From: Setophaga petechia
Taxonomy: Eukaryota > Chordata > Aves > Passeriformes > Parulidae
Assembly: GCA_024362935.1 (NCBI GenBank)
Contig: JANCRA010000017.1
Coordinates: 1,550,001 to 1,614,000, forward strand
Length of the DNA: 64,000 nt
Direction: 5' to 3'
Shown: positions 51,219 through 62,960 of the stretch, piece by piece
Numbering within the stretch: position 1 is the stretch's first letter
How the letters are laid out: each line of letters starts with the position of its first letter
Notes under the pieces: model-generated
What the model was told of the DNA's origin: nothing
Databases searched by the model: none
The model's input: only the letters and a program-made list of their open reading frames with translations
Program-made: the position numbers and the translations under genes

Positions 51219-51812
51219 TTAAAATAGAACCCGGGTGGCAAAATAGAAACCTGAGTGAAAAACAGAAAGGGGCTGCTTAAAACCTGGGTGAATAAGAGAA
51301 ACAGGTACGTAAAACAAACGGAAACAGGAGAGACAAACAAGAGAAACGAGAGCAGAAAAATAACCCAGGCGTAAAAAACAACTCCAGGAGGAAAAATGAA
51401 AACCTGCACGCAGAGAAAACCCGGGTTGCAGAACCAACCCAGGGTGCAGAACACACCCTGAAGTTGCAGAAAAACAGCTGCGGAGTGCAGAACAGCCCCG
51501 ATACAGAACAAAGCACAGGTACAAAACGAACTCGGGGTACAGGGCAAAACAACCCCATGGCGCAGAGCCAAGCCGGTGTGCAGAACAAGAAATCTAGGGT
51601 GCAACAGATTGACCTTGTGGTGCACAACAAATTCGGGCTACAGAACACGCCCTTGGCGCAGAACAATAACCAAGGGATGCAGAGCAAACCTGGGGTCCAG
51701 AACAAAATCGGGCTCTCCGTAACAAACTCGGGAGCACTAAACACCACCACCCCTGGGTGTCAGAACAGTCCAGGGTCACAGAACAACCCTCTCGGGCTGC
51801 CGAACAACGACC
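51219..51812. repeat. Degenerate minisatellite upstream of TSC22D3, 16-23 bp unit around CAGAACAAA
   Basis: Roughly thirty diverged copies of a unit of the form CAGAACAAAnTCGGGGTG run for about 600 bases. The left part has A-rich variants (AAAATAGAAACC, AAAAACAGAAAG) and the right part clearer CAGAAC copies. The exact hexamer AGAACA occurs nine times, at 51448, 51489, 51505, 51582, 51642, 51660, 51699, 51762 and 51780, always on the plus strand. Between the last six the spacings are 60, 18, 39, 63 and 18, multiples of three, so long open frames persist on both strands. I regard those frames as by-products. The array lies about 530-1120 bases upstream of the predicted TSC22D3 start site. Confidence 0.8.
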
Positions 51813-52050
51813 CCGGGGCGCTGCGGCCGCGCGGACCTCAGAGCGCTCCGGGCGCCGAACGCGCCCTCGGCTCGGCGGCCCCGCCCAGCGTTGCATAACC
51901 GCGCTGCGGGAGGGCGCCCCCCCGCGGGCACGAGCGGCACTACAGAGGCTGGGGCGGGGGTCCGCAAGGCTGCGCGGAGCGGCGTTCCCGTGCGCGCGCC
52001 CTGCCGTGTAAGCCCCGCGGGCACGACGGGTCCTTCCCGCGTTCACAGAG
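51800..52050. promoter_or_regulatory. CpG island with TATA-like word, upstream of TSC22D3
   Basis: Dense CG sequence follows the minisatellite. On the minus strand TATAAAT lies at 52059..52053, which would place a start site near 52025 pointing through the island and the minisatellite toward TSC22D3. It could be an alternative TSC22D3 promoter or a separate non-coding transcript. No coding first exon was recognised. Confidence 0.4.
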
Positions 52051-54089
52051 CGATTTATACATAGAGCAAGTGGGTCTCCTCCGAGAAGTGGAAGCAGGGC
52101 CCCTAAAACGCCCCCAGCATCCGAGGGGATGGAGTGGCACTGCCCACCCGGTGCTGCCTCCACTGCCCTTGGCTGCCCACTTATCTCTGCCGTCTGGATC
52201 TGGGGGAACTTTGCTCAGTGGTTGCCTGCTGCCGCTGACCCTGGGGGCTCATCCCCTGCTGGGCATGGCGAGGCTGATGCTGGATGGCAGACCCCACATA
52301 TGGCATAGTATCCAAGAAAGAGTTAGTGTTGGCAGGGCATGTGCACTCCAGGGATGCTGCAAAGGACACTCAGCACCCTGATCCAGGGGGTACTGAATAT
52401 GACTGGCACTTGGCTGTTGGGAGAGGCCAAAGAACCCTGACTTGCGGGTGTGCTGCTGTGCCCCTTCCTCGAGCAGGGAGGGAGAGCAGAGTGGAATTTC
52501 CCCATCAGAAAGGGAAACTGAGGCACAGTGCAGCACACCTGCTGCTGGGAGCAAGACCTAGACAGGCAGCTCCCCACAAAACCCATCTCAGAGCAGAGTA
52601 AGGATGCTGTGCTGTCTGTGAACTGCACCCAGGCCATATGTGGGTGCCCTGGGACATGCAGGTTTGAGGTGAGGATGTGAGAAAGCATTTCCTCCCTGGT
52701 GGGCCCATCTGGGACCTGGGGGAGGAATTAAGCACATCCCCCTATGTCAGCACTACTCCGGTCCATGCAAAGCTGCTGTACAGGGGCTGAGCAGGGTGCT
52801 GGCACTGAAGAGAGTAGGCAGGTGTCTGTCCCCCAAGCCCCGAGGCTGGCCTGTGCTTCCTCCCCTTTCCCATATCAGCCCCAACTTACCAGTCTCTCCT
52901 GAAGAGGCTCGGGGAGTACGGTGGCTGGAAGGCCATGCCACCCGTGACCCTGTTCCAGCCCCTCTGCTCCTAGCAGCGATGCTGGCTCTGCCTGTGGCTG
53001 CGTTCCCCCAGCTTGCAGTGGCAGAGACAGCCTGGATGTTGGCTGCATCCAGGGGCTCCAGCCACAGGGTAAACACACTGGGAGATGACCTCAGCTGCAC
53101 TCAATTGGCCCTTTCAAGGCCAATGGCCAGTGTGCCATCCCGAGCTGCGCGGGTGCCCCCCTCCCTGGGGAGATGAAAGGCCTCTGTGTGCACTTGTCCC
53201 CAGAGTGGCTGGTGGTGGGCTTGGTGGCAGCCCCTGGAACACAGATTTTTCCCCCCGCTGGGACAAGTCCAGACCACCCACACCAACGGTCCTGTGAACT
53301 GAGTTTGCCACTGCAGCTCATGAAGCGTGCTGCTTTCACTGGGGAGAAGACAGGAGAGATGGGGAGACAATTTTCTCCTACAGTTGTGCCACCTCCTGTC
53401 TTCTGCAGAGGTGCCAACAGCAGGGAGATGGGGTGGGTGGACCCCAGCCTGCCCCCAGCCCTGGCAGCTGTGGCTCTATCTCACACATCCTGCAAGATTG
53501 CCTCCCCAGTCCTGGTTCAGCCTCCTTCCCAAAGGAAGCCCTAAGGCATTAGTGGCAGTGACCAAGGGCTCCAGAACCGGCAGACCAGAGCCTGGCTGGC
53601 TGTCCTTGTCTCACAGCTTGAAGTTCCTGGTCCCTGCCTGGTATCCTTCTGATGCAGCACTCAGCCACTAAGGACTGAGAAAAAATCCCAGACATTTCTG
53701 CAGCTACTGGAGTGCAGCTAGAAAATGCTTTGGGGGAGATTGCTTCAGCTCTGACACCTCCTTTTCCCATGGAGCCGGGACTACTGCAAAAAGAAACTGG
53801 ACTAAGTCACCAATTTCCCTGCAGTCCTCCTGGGTCTTTCCACCCAGCCCTGCCCGCATCACTGCTCAGGGCATGGGTTCCTCACTTAGGCTGGGCAGGA
53901 TGCTGCTGGCCTTCGAGAGGCCACAGCAAGGGATGCTCTGGAGGATGAAAAAGCAGAAGTTTCTTTCCTGGCATTCAGTTAAATAAGGGATCCCTATGCA
54001 GCTGGTAGCCAGGACAGGTCAGGCTGGGCAGGGGGCTGCAGCCCCTCTCGCAGCCCCACACCTCACATGGGGGCTCCTGAGTGTGTAGT

Positions 54090-54305
54090 GGGGTGCACAC
54101 AACCAGGGTGCACCTTGCAGCCCCTACAAGCAAGTGCTGCCTGCACATGTGCGTACACACACAGCACACCCACACACCCACGTCCCCTGCATGCACACAT
54201 GTGTTTGCAGCCCACACGAGCGTGTGCTCTGCATACAGGGGCACACCCTGCACATGCATGTGCACGTTGGTGCACCCTGCTTGCACACATGTGCGAGCAC
54301 GTTAG
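54090..54305. repeat. Degenerate CA/TG-rich, alternating purine-pyrimidine tract
   Basis: Words such as GCACACATGTG, ACACACACAGCACACCCACAC and TGCACATGCATGTGCAC recur over about 200 bases. Alternating sequence of this kind is prone to Z-DNA. It ends directly before a CR1 tail. Confidence 0.65.
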
Positions 54306-54318
54306 TTTAGTACCTGGA

Positions 54319-54371
54319 GCTGATGATCTTGAGGGTCTTTTCCGACCTGAACGCCTCTGTGACTCTGTGAC
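54319..54371 (+). mobile_element. CR1 LINE 3' tail
   Basis: TGATGATCTTGAGGGTCTTT then TCCGACCTGAACGCCTCTGT and GACTCTGTGA match the 3' end of a CR1 element (GATGATCTTnGAGGTCTTTTCCAACCT and an imperfect direct tail). Plus orientation, old and short. Confidence 0.75.
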
Positions 54372-57097
54372 ACACACTTTGTGTGCCAAACAAATGCTGC
54401 TGTTCTGCATGAAGATGCACGAGTGCTGCTGGCACCCCCTGCAGATGCTGCCCTGACTAACAGTGATGCCCAGCCCTGCCTGCACACCCTGCCAGAGGCA
54501 CAGGGCAGCTCCGTGTGCCCCTGCACAGCGGGAGGTATCACCTGCAGCCCTGCTGCCATCTCCACAGTGGGAGCAGCAGCTCCGAGCTCTGCTGGATCCT
54601 GCTTTGTGCGAGCTCTCTCCAGGAGTTCCTCTGAGCTGCCCCAATGCCCCCACAGCAGCAGGGTCCTACACGGGGCTCCGGCTGCACCCCAAGTGGTGGG
54701 GGCGCCCTTTTCTAGCACACCACACCCCTGGTCTTGCCAGGCTGCTAGCAGCCACCTCCTCTCCCATCACCTGCTCCTGCTTCTCTGAGCAGAGCAGGGT
54801 GGGCAACACACCACCTTGCTCTTCCTAAAGAGCAGGCCACCATGGACTCACAGTTACCCTATGGCACCAGTGATGGGCACTTGGAGCAGGCTGGGCAAGA
54901 GGGGCCAGTGGTGTGAACTGCATCCCTGAGGCAGCATGGCAGCTCCTGCATCTGCACACAGTGACAGGAGGTTCATAAGGCTGGGCCTGGCTCGTGCCTG
55001 TGGTTATTTTGGTAACAGCGACAGCAGCTGCAATACAGGGCAGTTGTGACACTGTTATGCCCTCTGGGGAAAAAAAGCACCCACAGTTGTCATCAAGCAG
55101 TGAGGAGAGGTGGTGACACCAGCCAATGATGATATCACCCCAGCAGTGGCCGTGCAGGACACCCCAAAGCTGCCAGCAGCCCCTCAGCCTTTACACAGCC
55201 TGTGCCTCAGCCCAGAAGATGCCAGCCCCCCTACTGGGTGACATTAAGTGACAACCCTCTCCTCAGCAATGGGACTTGGAGTTCTGCAGCCACCACAGAG
55301 CTCCGCCAGGCTGGAGCAAGGGGTGATAGGGAGGAGGACGAGGGGATTATCTCTTGCTGCCTGGCATCCTGCACAGTGCTGTGGGTCAGGGGACATGCCC
55401 TCTCCTCACAACCCTGGGGACAAGTCGTGCTTTTGTACTGAGCCCTGTGTGTTGGACCTGCTCCAGGCATTGCAGTGCCACACACTGAAGGATGCTCCTG
55501 TCCTGGAAGTGGCCGATGGAGCTGGAGGGGTGGTTGGGGCTTCAGGAGCAGCCCTGGCTCCCCAGACTTGGCTCTCCCCCTGCTCCAGGCTGTGCTCATG
55601 GCTCTGTGGCACTTTTCCTGGCTTGCTCTCTCCCAAGGACTCAGCTCAATGGGAGGAAGGCCCTTCAGAGGGTCTGAGGCGTGGGAAATGTTTATAGCCT
55701 GGCCTCAGAGACACTGGAGAGCAAACTGGGAAAGGCGCAGAGCCAAGGCTGACCAGGCTGCTCTGCAGAGCCAGATCTCCTGCTCCAAGGGTCAGAGCAG
55801 AGTGGGAGAGGAAAAGCTACTGCTTGCAAATACAGCTAAGAAAGCTCTGCCTGTCACGGCTCAAAATCCTGCAACTATGGTGGTACCAGCCAAGGGACTG
55901 GGAATGCCAGCACCAGGGCATCCTAACCATGCCCTGCAGGAACGGGGGCAAGTGTGGCTGGGGACACTGGTGATGGCTGGGGCCTGTGGTTGCCTCTGGC
56001 AGGAAGGGCGGGGTGTGGGACAGGGCCGAGGAGCTCCAGGTCTTGTCCAGCAGCTCTATCCTGGTTCTGGGAAAGGAGAGGTAGTGCTAGGGGCTGCCCA
56101 AGGGCAAACAGGCAGCTATGTCTGCCATGGAATCCCAGGATCCTGAACAGCAACTGCCTGCCCTATGGCACTGGCGTGGGGCTTTTGTGCCAGTCCCAAG
56201 GGCTGTGGGCCTAGCACTGCCAGACCACACCAGCTGTCCAGATCTTGGTTTCCTCCTCCTGGAGATTCCCTGGCTGAGCTGCTCCCTGTGGCCTGGGATT
56301 ACCCTCCAGCTCAGCTGGTGCCTCCTAGGAGCTGTGTGAGACATGCAGAAGCCCCATGCAACCAGGAACCCTGTGACATGGGGACCCAGGTCATGCCCAT
56401 CAGAGCCCTGGAAGGGTCATAAATCCCCCAACTCAGGGCATGTGCTGCTCCAGAACAGCAGGTAACCACTCCTGGGCACACCTGGACGTGCCTGGGTAAG
56501 GATGCACCCCCTGCCTGCAGAGCTGGTGCTGGTCCCAGTCTCTGCTGCTCCCAGAGCCTTGCCTGGTCCCAGTCCTAAGCCAGGGGACACCAGAGTCACA
56601 TATGGCCCACACAGAGGTGGTGGCCCCTGCCACGCTGGGGAAGCCTAGGGACGGTTTCAGTGAGGGAAGGCCAGAGGGAACCCACTCATGGGAAGGCTGA
56701 CAAGGAACATGTCTCCTCCTTCCCTTCATGCCCAATGGAGGCAGAGTGAGCTCTGTGGCCACGGGCAGGGGACACAGGTGACCCACCCCGCCAGGCAGCA
56801 GGCATGGGCAGGGATTGTGGTGTGGAGACTCCTCCAACCTGTCAGGCTGGAGGCAGTGTGGGGTGTTGGAAGGAGCCCTGGTAGGCTCCTGTGTCCAGCT
56901 GTGGGGCTGACTGCTTCCTCTGATAAAGGTACTTGGCTGTACTCCCAGTTCTGTTTTTTTCTAGCATGCGAGTGCACACCCTCAAGCCAGCCTGCTGAGA
57001 GCTGCAATTTTTCTTTAACTTTGTCTCTAGACCCTCTTCTTCCTCCTGTGCCCCTAGCAGGAGTTGCCTCCCAGCAGTAGTGTGAGGTGGGGAGGTC

Positions 57098-57168
57098 AGA
57101 GAGGACCCAGTTTCAGCCATGTTGGAAGCCAGAGAGGACCCAGTTCCCTTCTCACCATGTTGGAAGCC
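57098..57168. repeat. Two-copy tandem duplication
   Basis: AGAGAGGACCCAGTT...CCATGTTGGAAGCC occurs twice in a row (57098..57130 and 57131..57168), differing by a five-base length change in the middle. Confidence 0.8.
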
Positions 57169-59114
57169 CCCAGAATCACAGCTTCCCCAGGCATGCTGGT
57201 ATAGGAGAGGAAGAGGAAAAAAGGCTCACTGGGTTGTTACCAGCCCTGGATCATGTGGCCAAACATCCTACCTTGATGGTGTTTGTCAACACCAGCCCCA
57301 TGCTGCTGCTGCCAACCCAGTGCAGACACCCTGGTGGGTACCCTGCCAGGGACTATGGGGCACCCTTGCACCTCACTGCTCCCCCCAAAGAGTCCCACAG
57401 CTGCCAAATGCTGAGGTGAGAGTGCCAGGCATGGCACAGCCCAGTGAAAACCCTGCACCTTTCTCTGAGCATCATGCCAGCTGTTGGGGCAGTGCAGCTA
57501 ACCTCCACCATGCTACCATCTCCCATGGACCAGGGATGCCCAGCCCCAGGGAGGATTGCAGGCTGAACCCTTGGCAGAGCTTTAATCCACAAATCAGTCT
57601 GCAGAGCAAAGTGTTTCACACCCAGGGGCCGGGCTGGAGTGCTGTCATTGAACTCAGTGTTATCACTCCCTGCTTACCTGTGCCCTGCCCCAGCACTCCT
57701 GCCAGCCACGGCTCTGAACTCCAGAACAGTCCTTCCTTCTGAGCTTACTGGGTTATCCTGGAGAGCCCCAACTGGACCACCTCCATGTCCTGGGTGCTCT
57801 TTTCTGGTCCACTTTCAGGGGAGTGGGGATAGAGCATAGGTGGTTGCAGCACTGAAGGGACCTCCCACAGCATGAGGGCTACGGGGTGCCCTCGCACCCA
57901 CAGCAAGCAGGCAGGGGGCTGCCAGCCTGGGCTCTGCCTCCCCAGCCCCTCCTTCAGCTTTGCAGGGATCCTCAGCCTGAGAGAGGAACCCCAAAGTAGG
58001 GCCTCTGGCATCCTCCAAAAACAATCCCAGGCCCCTTTTCAGGCAGGAGCTCCAGAACCCTGCTAGGTGCTGGCAGCTGCTGCCCTGTGGCGTGCAGGAG
58101 TGCCCGCTCACTAATTGGGAGGCAGCTCATTATGTAATGAGGACGGAGGCAGGGGAGCTGCGAGAGCTGTGCAGCACACCCCACGCTACCCAAATCTGCT
58201 CTTCCAGCCCAGAATAAGCCCTGTTTATGGAACCCCTCAAACCCTTCTCTGGCCCCTTCCACAGGTGCTGGAGCCTGGTGCTCTCCTGCCTGGCCCAACG
58301 CTTGAGGGGAGCCCCAGCAGCCCCACAATATCAGAGGGACAGCCGGACCCCAGTGCGGGTGCAAAGCCCCGCAGAGCTGACCCGGCAGGGGCTGGGGGCA
58401 GAGGAGCTGTGCTCGGCTGGCACCCACAGCAGGTCAGGCAAGGACACGTAGTGCAGCACGGCTTCAGCAGAGACGGTTATTAATACCCTGCCTGGCCTTT
58501 GCATGGAATCCCGGGCATTTCAAATCAGGGACCTTCACTGAAACCCTGCCATCACTGACATTTCAGAACAATAACAATGTGAAAGACAATCGGTTCCTGG
58601 CAGGATGTATACCTGTGGTGCTGCCGAGGCCCTCTGTGTGCCCAGCCTCAGTAGCCAGCTATCGCCTCACTTGTACCAACCCTTGGGAACAACCTGAGAA
58701 CACCCCCTGCCTCCAAACCACCCAGAGCAGTCCTGCTCCTTTTCACAGGCATATCACTGTGATGGTCTCACTAAAGGACATGGAAATGTCTAGTCCTGCC
58801 CTATGGCATCTACCACCCTCTGCCAATCTGGACAGGGCTGCCTTCCCCAGGGAATTGCAGGTGAGGCAAGGACTGGATCCCATCCTGATCCTGGAGGAGT
58901 TTCTTCTCTGCCACTAGAGTTGTTCTGCAGCAAAACCCCCCTCAAATATATATATAAAACTCAGCACACAGACAGAGGATGATCTCCTGTCCCAAAGCCA
59001 GCCATGTTCAGCACCTGGATAAATATAACTCAGAGCTCATTTGCAAAGCATCGGGATGGGTTGTAGCCTCTCTCACCTCTCCAGCCCTCTTCCCCCAACA
59101 CACACCCTAGGGTA

Positions 59115-59166
59115 AAGTTGATGACCTCAGAATTCTTTTCCAGCCTAATGGGTTCTGTGATTCTCT
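59115..59166 (+). mobile_element. CR1 LINE 3' tail
   Basis: TTGATGACCTCAGAATTCTT followed by TTCCAGCCTAATGGGTTCTG and TGATTCTC fits the diverged 3' end of a CR1 element in plus orientation. Confidence 0.7.
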
Positions 59167-60718
59167 GCCCTCTACCAACAGGACCTCAGTCCTTCCCAAG
59201 GGCAGGATCCACCTGGAGCCTCACTGGCCTTGGCAGTCCACATAAAGCACACGGAGCCATACATGGTCACGTCCCCTGGGCACACACACAGTTGCCAGGC
59301 TCTGACAACGTATATCCCAAGCCTTTCCAAGCCCTTTGGTCCCATGCAGGTCACGATGCTCCCCCAAAGTACAGAATCAGCTTTAACCCTCTTTATGCTG
59401 GGCAGTGGCCAAGGAGGTGGTGTCAGGTCCCAGCAGAGACTGTCCAGGATCAGGCCATGTCTCACCAGGAAAGGATAATGTGATGCTGGAGAGAGGGAGC
59501 ATGATGCTGGGATCAGGGCAGAGCCCTGCAGCCTCCTTCAGCTCCAACCTCTTCCTCATCTTTACAGTTCAAGGCTGGAAAAAATCCTGTCCAGTCTTTT
59601 CCCCATAGAGCCATGCTGTCATCCCTGCCTGACCTTGGGACACCTACTTCTGCCTGTGCAGAGCCAAATGCCTACCCTAGCAGATGGGTAGTGCTGGAGA
59701 ATCCCCAGAGAACCAAGATGACAGGCTGCTGGGAAGCTGACGTTGGCATCACCAGACTGGCTCAGCTGTGCCAGCCCCCTTAGCCACGGGCTTGTGGTCA
59801 GGGGCAAATGACTCCCTCCCAAGGGGCTGGAGGGGCTGAGCATGGCTCTCCTGTGCTCCAGAGAGTGTTGAGAATATCCTTCTGGAGGGAGCTGGGTCTT
59901 GCAGGAGCAGGCAGGGACGGGCATGGTGCATGGCATGGCACAGGCTGCTGCCAGCCCTGCTGAGCCATGCCAACACAGTATGCTGTGGCAGAGCCCCTGT
60001 GAGCCTGGTCATGGGGTGGGGGTCCCAAGGTATTGAGATGCCCATGATGGAGACCACAGCAAGCTGAGCCAGCTGCCTGCCTGACATCTTCCCAAGGGTG
60101 GGAGGATTTGGGTATGCCAAGGTAAGCCCCTCCCAGCAGTACAAGCTACTCCGTGCCACTGAAACATCTCTCCGGCACCTCAGTGGTGTGCAGGGCTTGC
60201 AAGCAACACTGCAGGCCACAGGTCAGGCCATGTGCATCTCTGTCCTGTGGGAGCAAAGCAAAGAAAGCCCTGGTGCATGGTTCTGCAGGGCACGGGGACT
60301 CTCCTGGCCCCCTCCATGGCAGAGCTGTCCCAGAAGAAGGAGAGTAGCACAGCTCAGTCCTACACCCACACCTCTCTCATGCTCACTCATGGCCCCTCTC
60401 CCCATCAATGTGTCCTTGTTGCTTCAGCCCACTCAACCAGCTGGAATGCCTGCCCTGGCCCTGCCACCTCGGGATGACCTTTATGCCCTGGCTCCTCTCC
60501 TCCTGCATTGCTGCTGCAAAGTGACACCCGACAGACAGGAACAAGTGGTGCTGTGACACAAATGCCACTCTGGTACTGCTGCCCTGGCAGCTCTTGCTTG
60601 CTGCCTGCCTTTACATTGGGAAAGGCAGTACTGCCCTTGCTTTGCCCAAATTCATGCTTCCCCCAGCCCCTCCCACAGAGCTTCCCTGCCTCCCTGTGAC
60701 TCCCTTGGCTTGCCCAGG

Positions 60719-61145
60719 CCTGGGAGAAAGTGGCCCTCAGCTCCTTTCATGGCTCAGACCAAAGGATGGGTCACTGCCCAACCTGTTGGATTGGGCAGCA
60801 GCTCTGGCAGTGCCTACAGATGATCTGGCTATGCAGAGGTGTCCCCTCACAGCCTGGAGCAGGATGGGCACAGGCTGGCCAGGCTCCCAGGTGTTGCCTA
60901 GGAGTGGTTGGGCAGGAATGCTGGCACACCTGGCTGATGTGGGCAAGCGGGCTGGTATGTACCTCCTCCTCCCACCCAGAGCCAGGCAGGTCCTGCCTGG
61001 ATCACAGGCTAGCACACACCCAGAGGGCTGCTTCCCCTGCAGGGCCGACCTCCTCCCACACCCCTGGCTCCCCTCAGCCAGGTTGGGCAGTGACCCATCC
61101 TTTGGTCTGAGCCATGAAAGGAGCTGAGGGCCACTTTCTCCCAGG
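60719..61145. repeat. Perfect 67-bp inverted repeat with 293-bp spacer
   Basis: The left arm 60719..60785 and the right arm 61079..61145 are exact reverse complements of each other over 67 bases; I checked them base by base. Pairing breaks at the next base on both sides. The arms contain ordinary-looking unique sequence (for example CTCAGACCAAAGGATGGGTC), not simple repeat. I see no target-site duplication outside the arms and no transposase frame in the spacer. It could be a non-autonomous DNA transposon, a recent local inverted duplication, or an assembly artefact. Confidence 0.9.
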
Positions 61146-62639
61146 AAAAGGTGTCATGTGGTCATGGGCCTGCTCTCCCTGGCCTACACTCACTTGGGCT
61201 TGTGTTTGGGTCTGGGATAACATTGGCATTACAAAGGGATGGCAAAGAGGCATTACAGAGGGACAGCTTTCTGCCCACTTCACTGGCACCTGCAGGGAGA
61301 AGGTGTGCCTAGCCAGGGTGGTGGCAGCTGTCCTCCCTATACCCGGTGCTTCCATGTGAGCATGGTCCCTTGGCACTGCTGTGACCTCCCTGGAAAGCAG
61401 TTTGTGATGCCCTGTGTGAGGACACAGTGGGAAGAAGCCCTTTCAGCACAGGATCCTGTGCACTCCTGAAACAGCAGGGCTTTCTGCAGGAGCATGAGCC
61501 CTGGAGGCAATTGGTCCAGAGCATGCCTTGCTTGTGCATCCCTAACAATATCCCTGCTGTGAGCAAAGGGTATGGAGAGCCTGGCAGGGACCACCCAGCC
61601 AGAGAAACCCCCGGAGACAGGTTAGACATGCTGAAATGTGCATTGTCTGAGAAGCCCAGCACTGATCTGACCCTGACTGAGTTGTCTCCAGCCAGGCTGA
61701 GAGCCAGACTCAACTCTGGGTTTAGAATCTTGGGCATCCCATGCTGTCCTGGATGTCAGCTACATACGAGGATGTGTATCCACACATCTTTCCCCTCCTC
61801 CTGTGCTGCTGTGGAGCACATCAGCCAAAACAATGGGCACCAAATGGTTTGGGTTCCCTGGTGCCAGCAGCAGGGTGCCCTTATCAGGCATGTTATCGAG
61901 GTGTTCCTCTGGCACCCACAATCCTCCACTGTGTATGCTATCTCCTCTTGGATGTGTTGGCTCCTTCCCCAGAAGGAGAAAGTTCAGGCTGGAGCAAAAC
62001 AACTGCAAACACAGGTGTGGGCACACCTAGCTCCAGTGCCTGGGGCCATGCACCCAGCTCCCCCATGCTGTGCCACCTAGGGGTGGCGAGGGATCACCCA
62101 GGCAGCCTCCAGACTGAGGTGCCTGGACACTGGGCATGATAGAGGGACATAGCTTCGCACCACACATAGCACAGCCTGTGACAAACACAATGCATGGAGC
62201 TTATTGGGACACATCACAAAACAGGGCATGGAAGACAGGCAGCAAGGAATGCTAAGGCACACTGACAGAGAGAATCCTTGTCCCTTGGCATCTCTGCTCA
62301 CTCCCTACCTCACCAGGAGCACCACAGGTCCTGCTCCAGTAGCAATGAGTTTGAAAGCAGCCTGCAGTGCCCATATCAGTGGCCTCTGGCCCACAGGCAC
62401 CGTCACTGACTGCCCCAGCAAGCTACCCAGGTACTTGGCTTTGACCCCAGCCCTGGTAGCCCGTGCTGGGGACAACGTCTTGCTTCCCCCTTCACCCACG
62501 GTGCCAACTTGCTGCAACCTCCCGGGGAGGAGGGGAACCTCCCGCTCCTGTTCCTTCCCAGCTGGGTAGGTTCACTGCTCCCCGTACGGGCCAGGCACAG
62601 CGCCTTGGCAGGTGTCCCAGCTCCTCCCTTCCCACCTGA

Positions 62640-62960
62640 GCGGCAGCTCGGCGTTATGTAAGTGCAGGAAGAGCAAGGCCGGCTCGAAGCAGCAGCCTCT
62701 CGGCGTCAGACGCTGCTGGGCGAGGAGGCGGGAGTGCGCCGGGGTGGCTCACACGCGTGGGGCAGCCACGTGTGAGCCCACCCGCTGCCGCTCCCGCTCA
62801 GCCCGGGAGCACGCCCACGCTGCGTGTAGTGGGAAGGGGATACTGAGGTGTCTCTGAACGCCTGGGTGCTGCTCCCCGTGCGCAGCACCCACCCATGGCG
62901 GAGCAGCAAGCCCCTGAGCCGCTGCCTGCCGTGCCAGCCAGGCAGACATCTGTACCTGAG
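62640..62960. promoter_or_regulatory. CpG-rich block with E-box, no recognised gene
   Basis: CG-dense sequence with CACGTG at about 62768 (in GCCACGTGTGAG). Open frames run through it in several phases, none with a known domain. A promoter for a gene beyond the window or a non-coding RNA is possible. Confidence 0.4.

Larger units (their letters stand above)
52060..60715. other. Gene-less interval right of TSC22D3
   Basis: Scanned in all frames; no exon of a known family. It contains two CR1 tails, a CA-rich tract near 54.1-54.3 kb and a short tandem duplication at 57.1 kb. The mid-length open frames overlap one another and show no family motifs. Distal enhancers of TSC22D3 would be expected here but I could not place a full palindromic glucocorticoid site. 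Confidence 0.45.
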
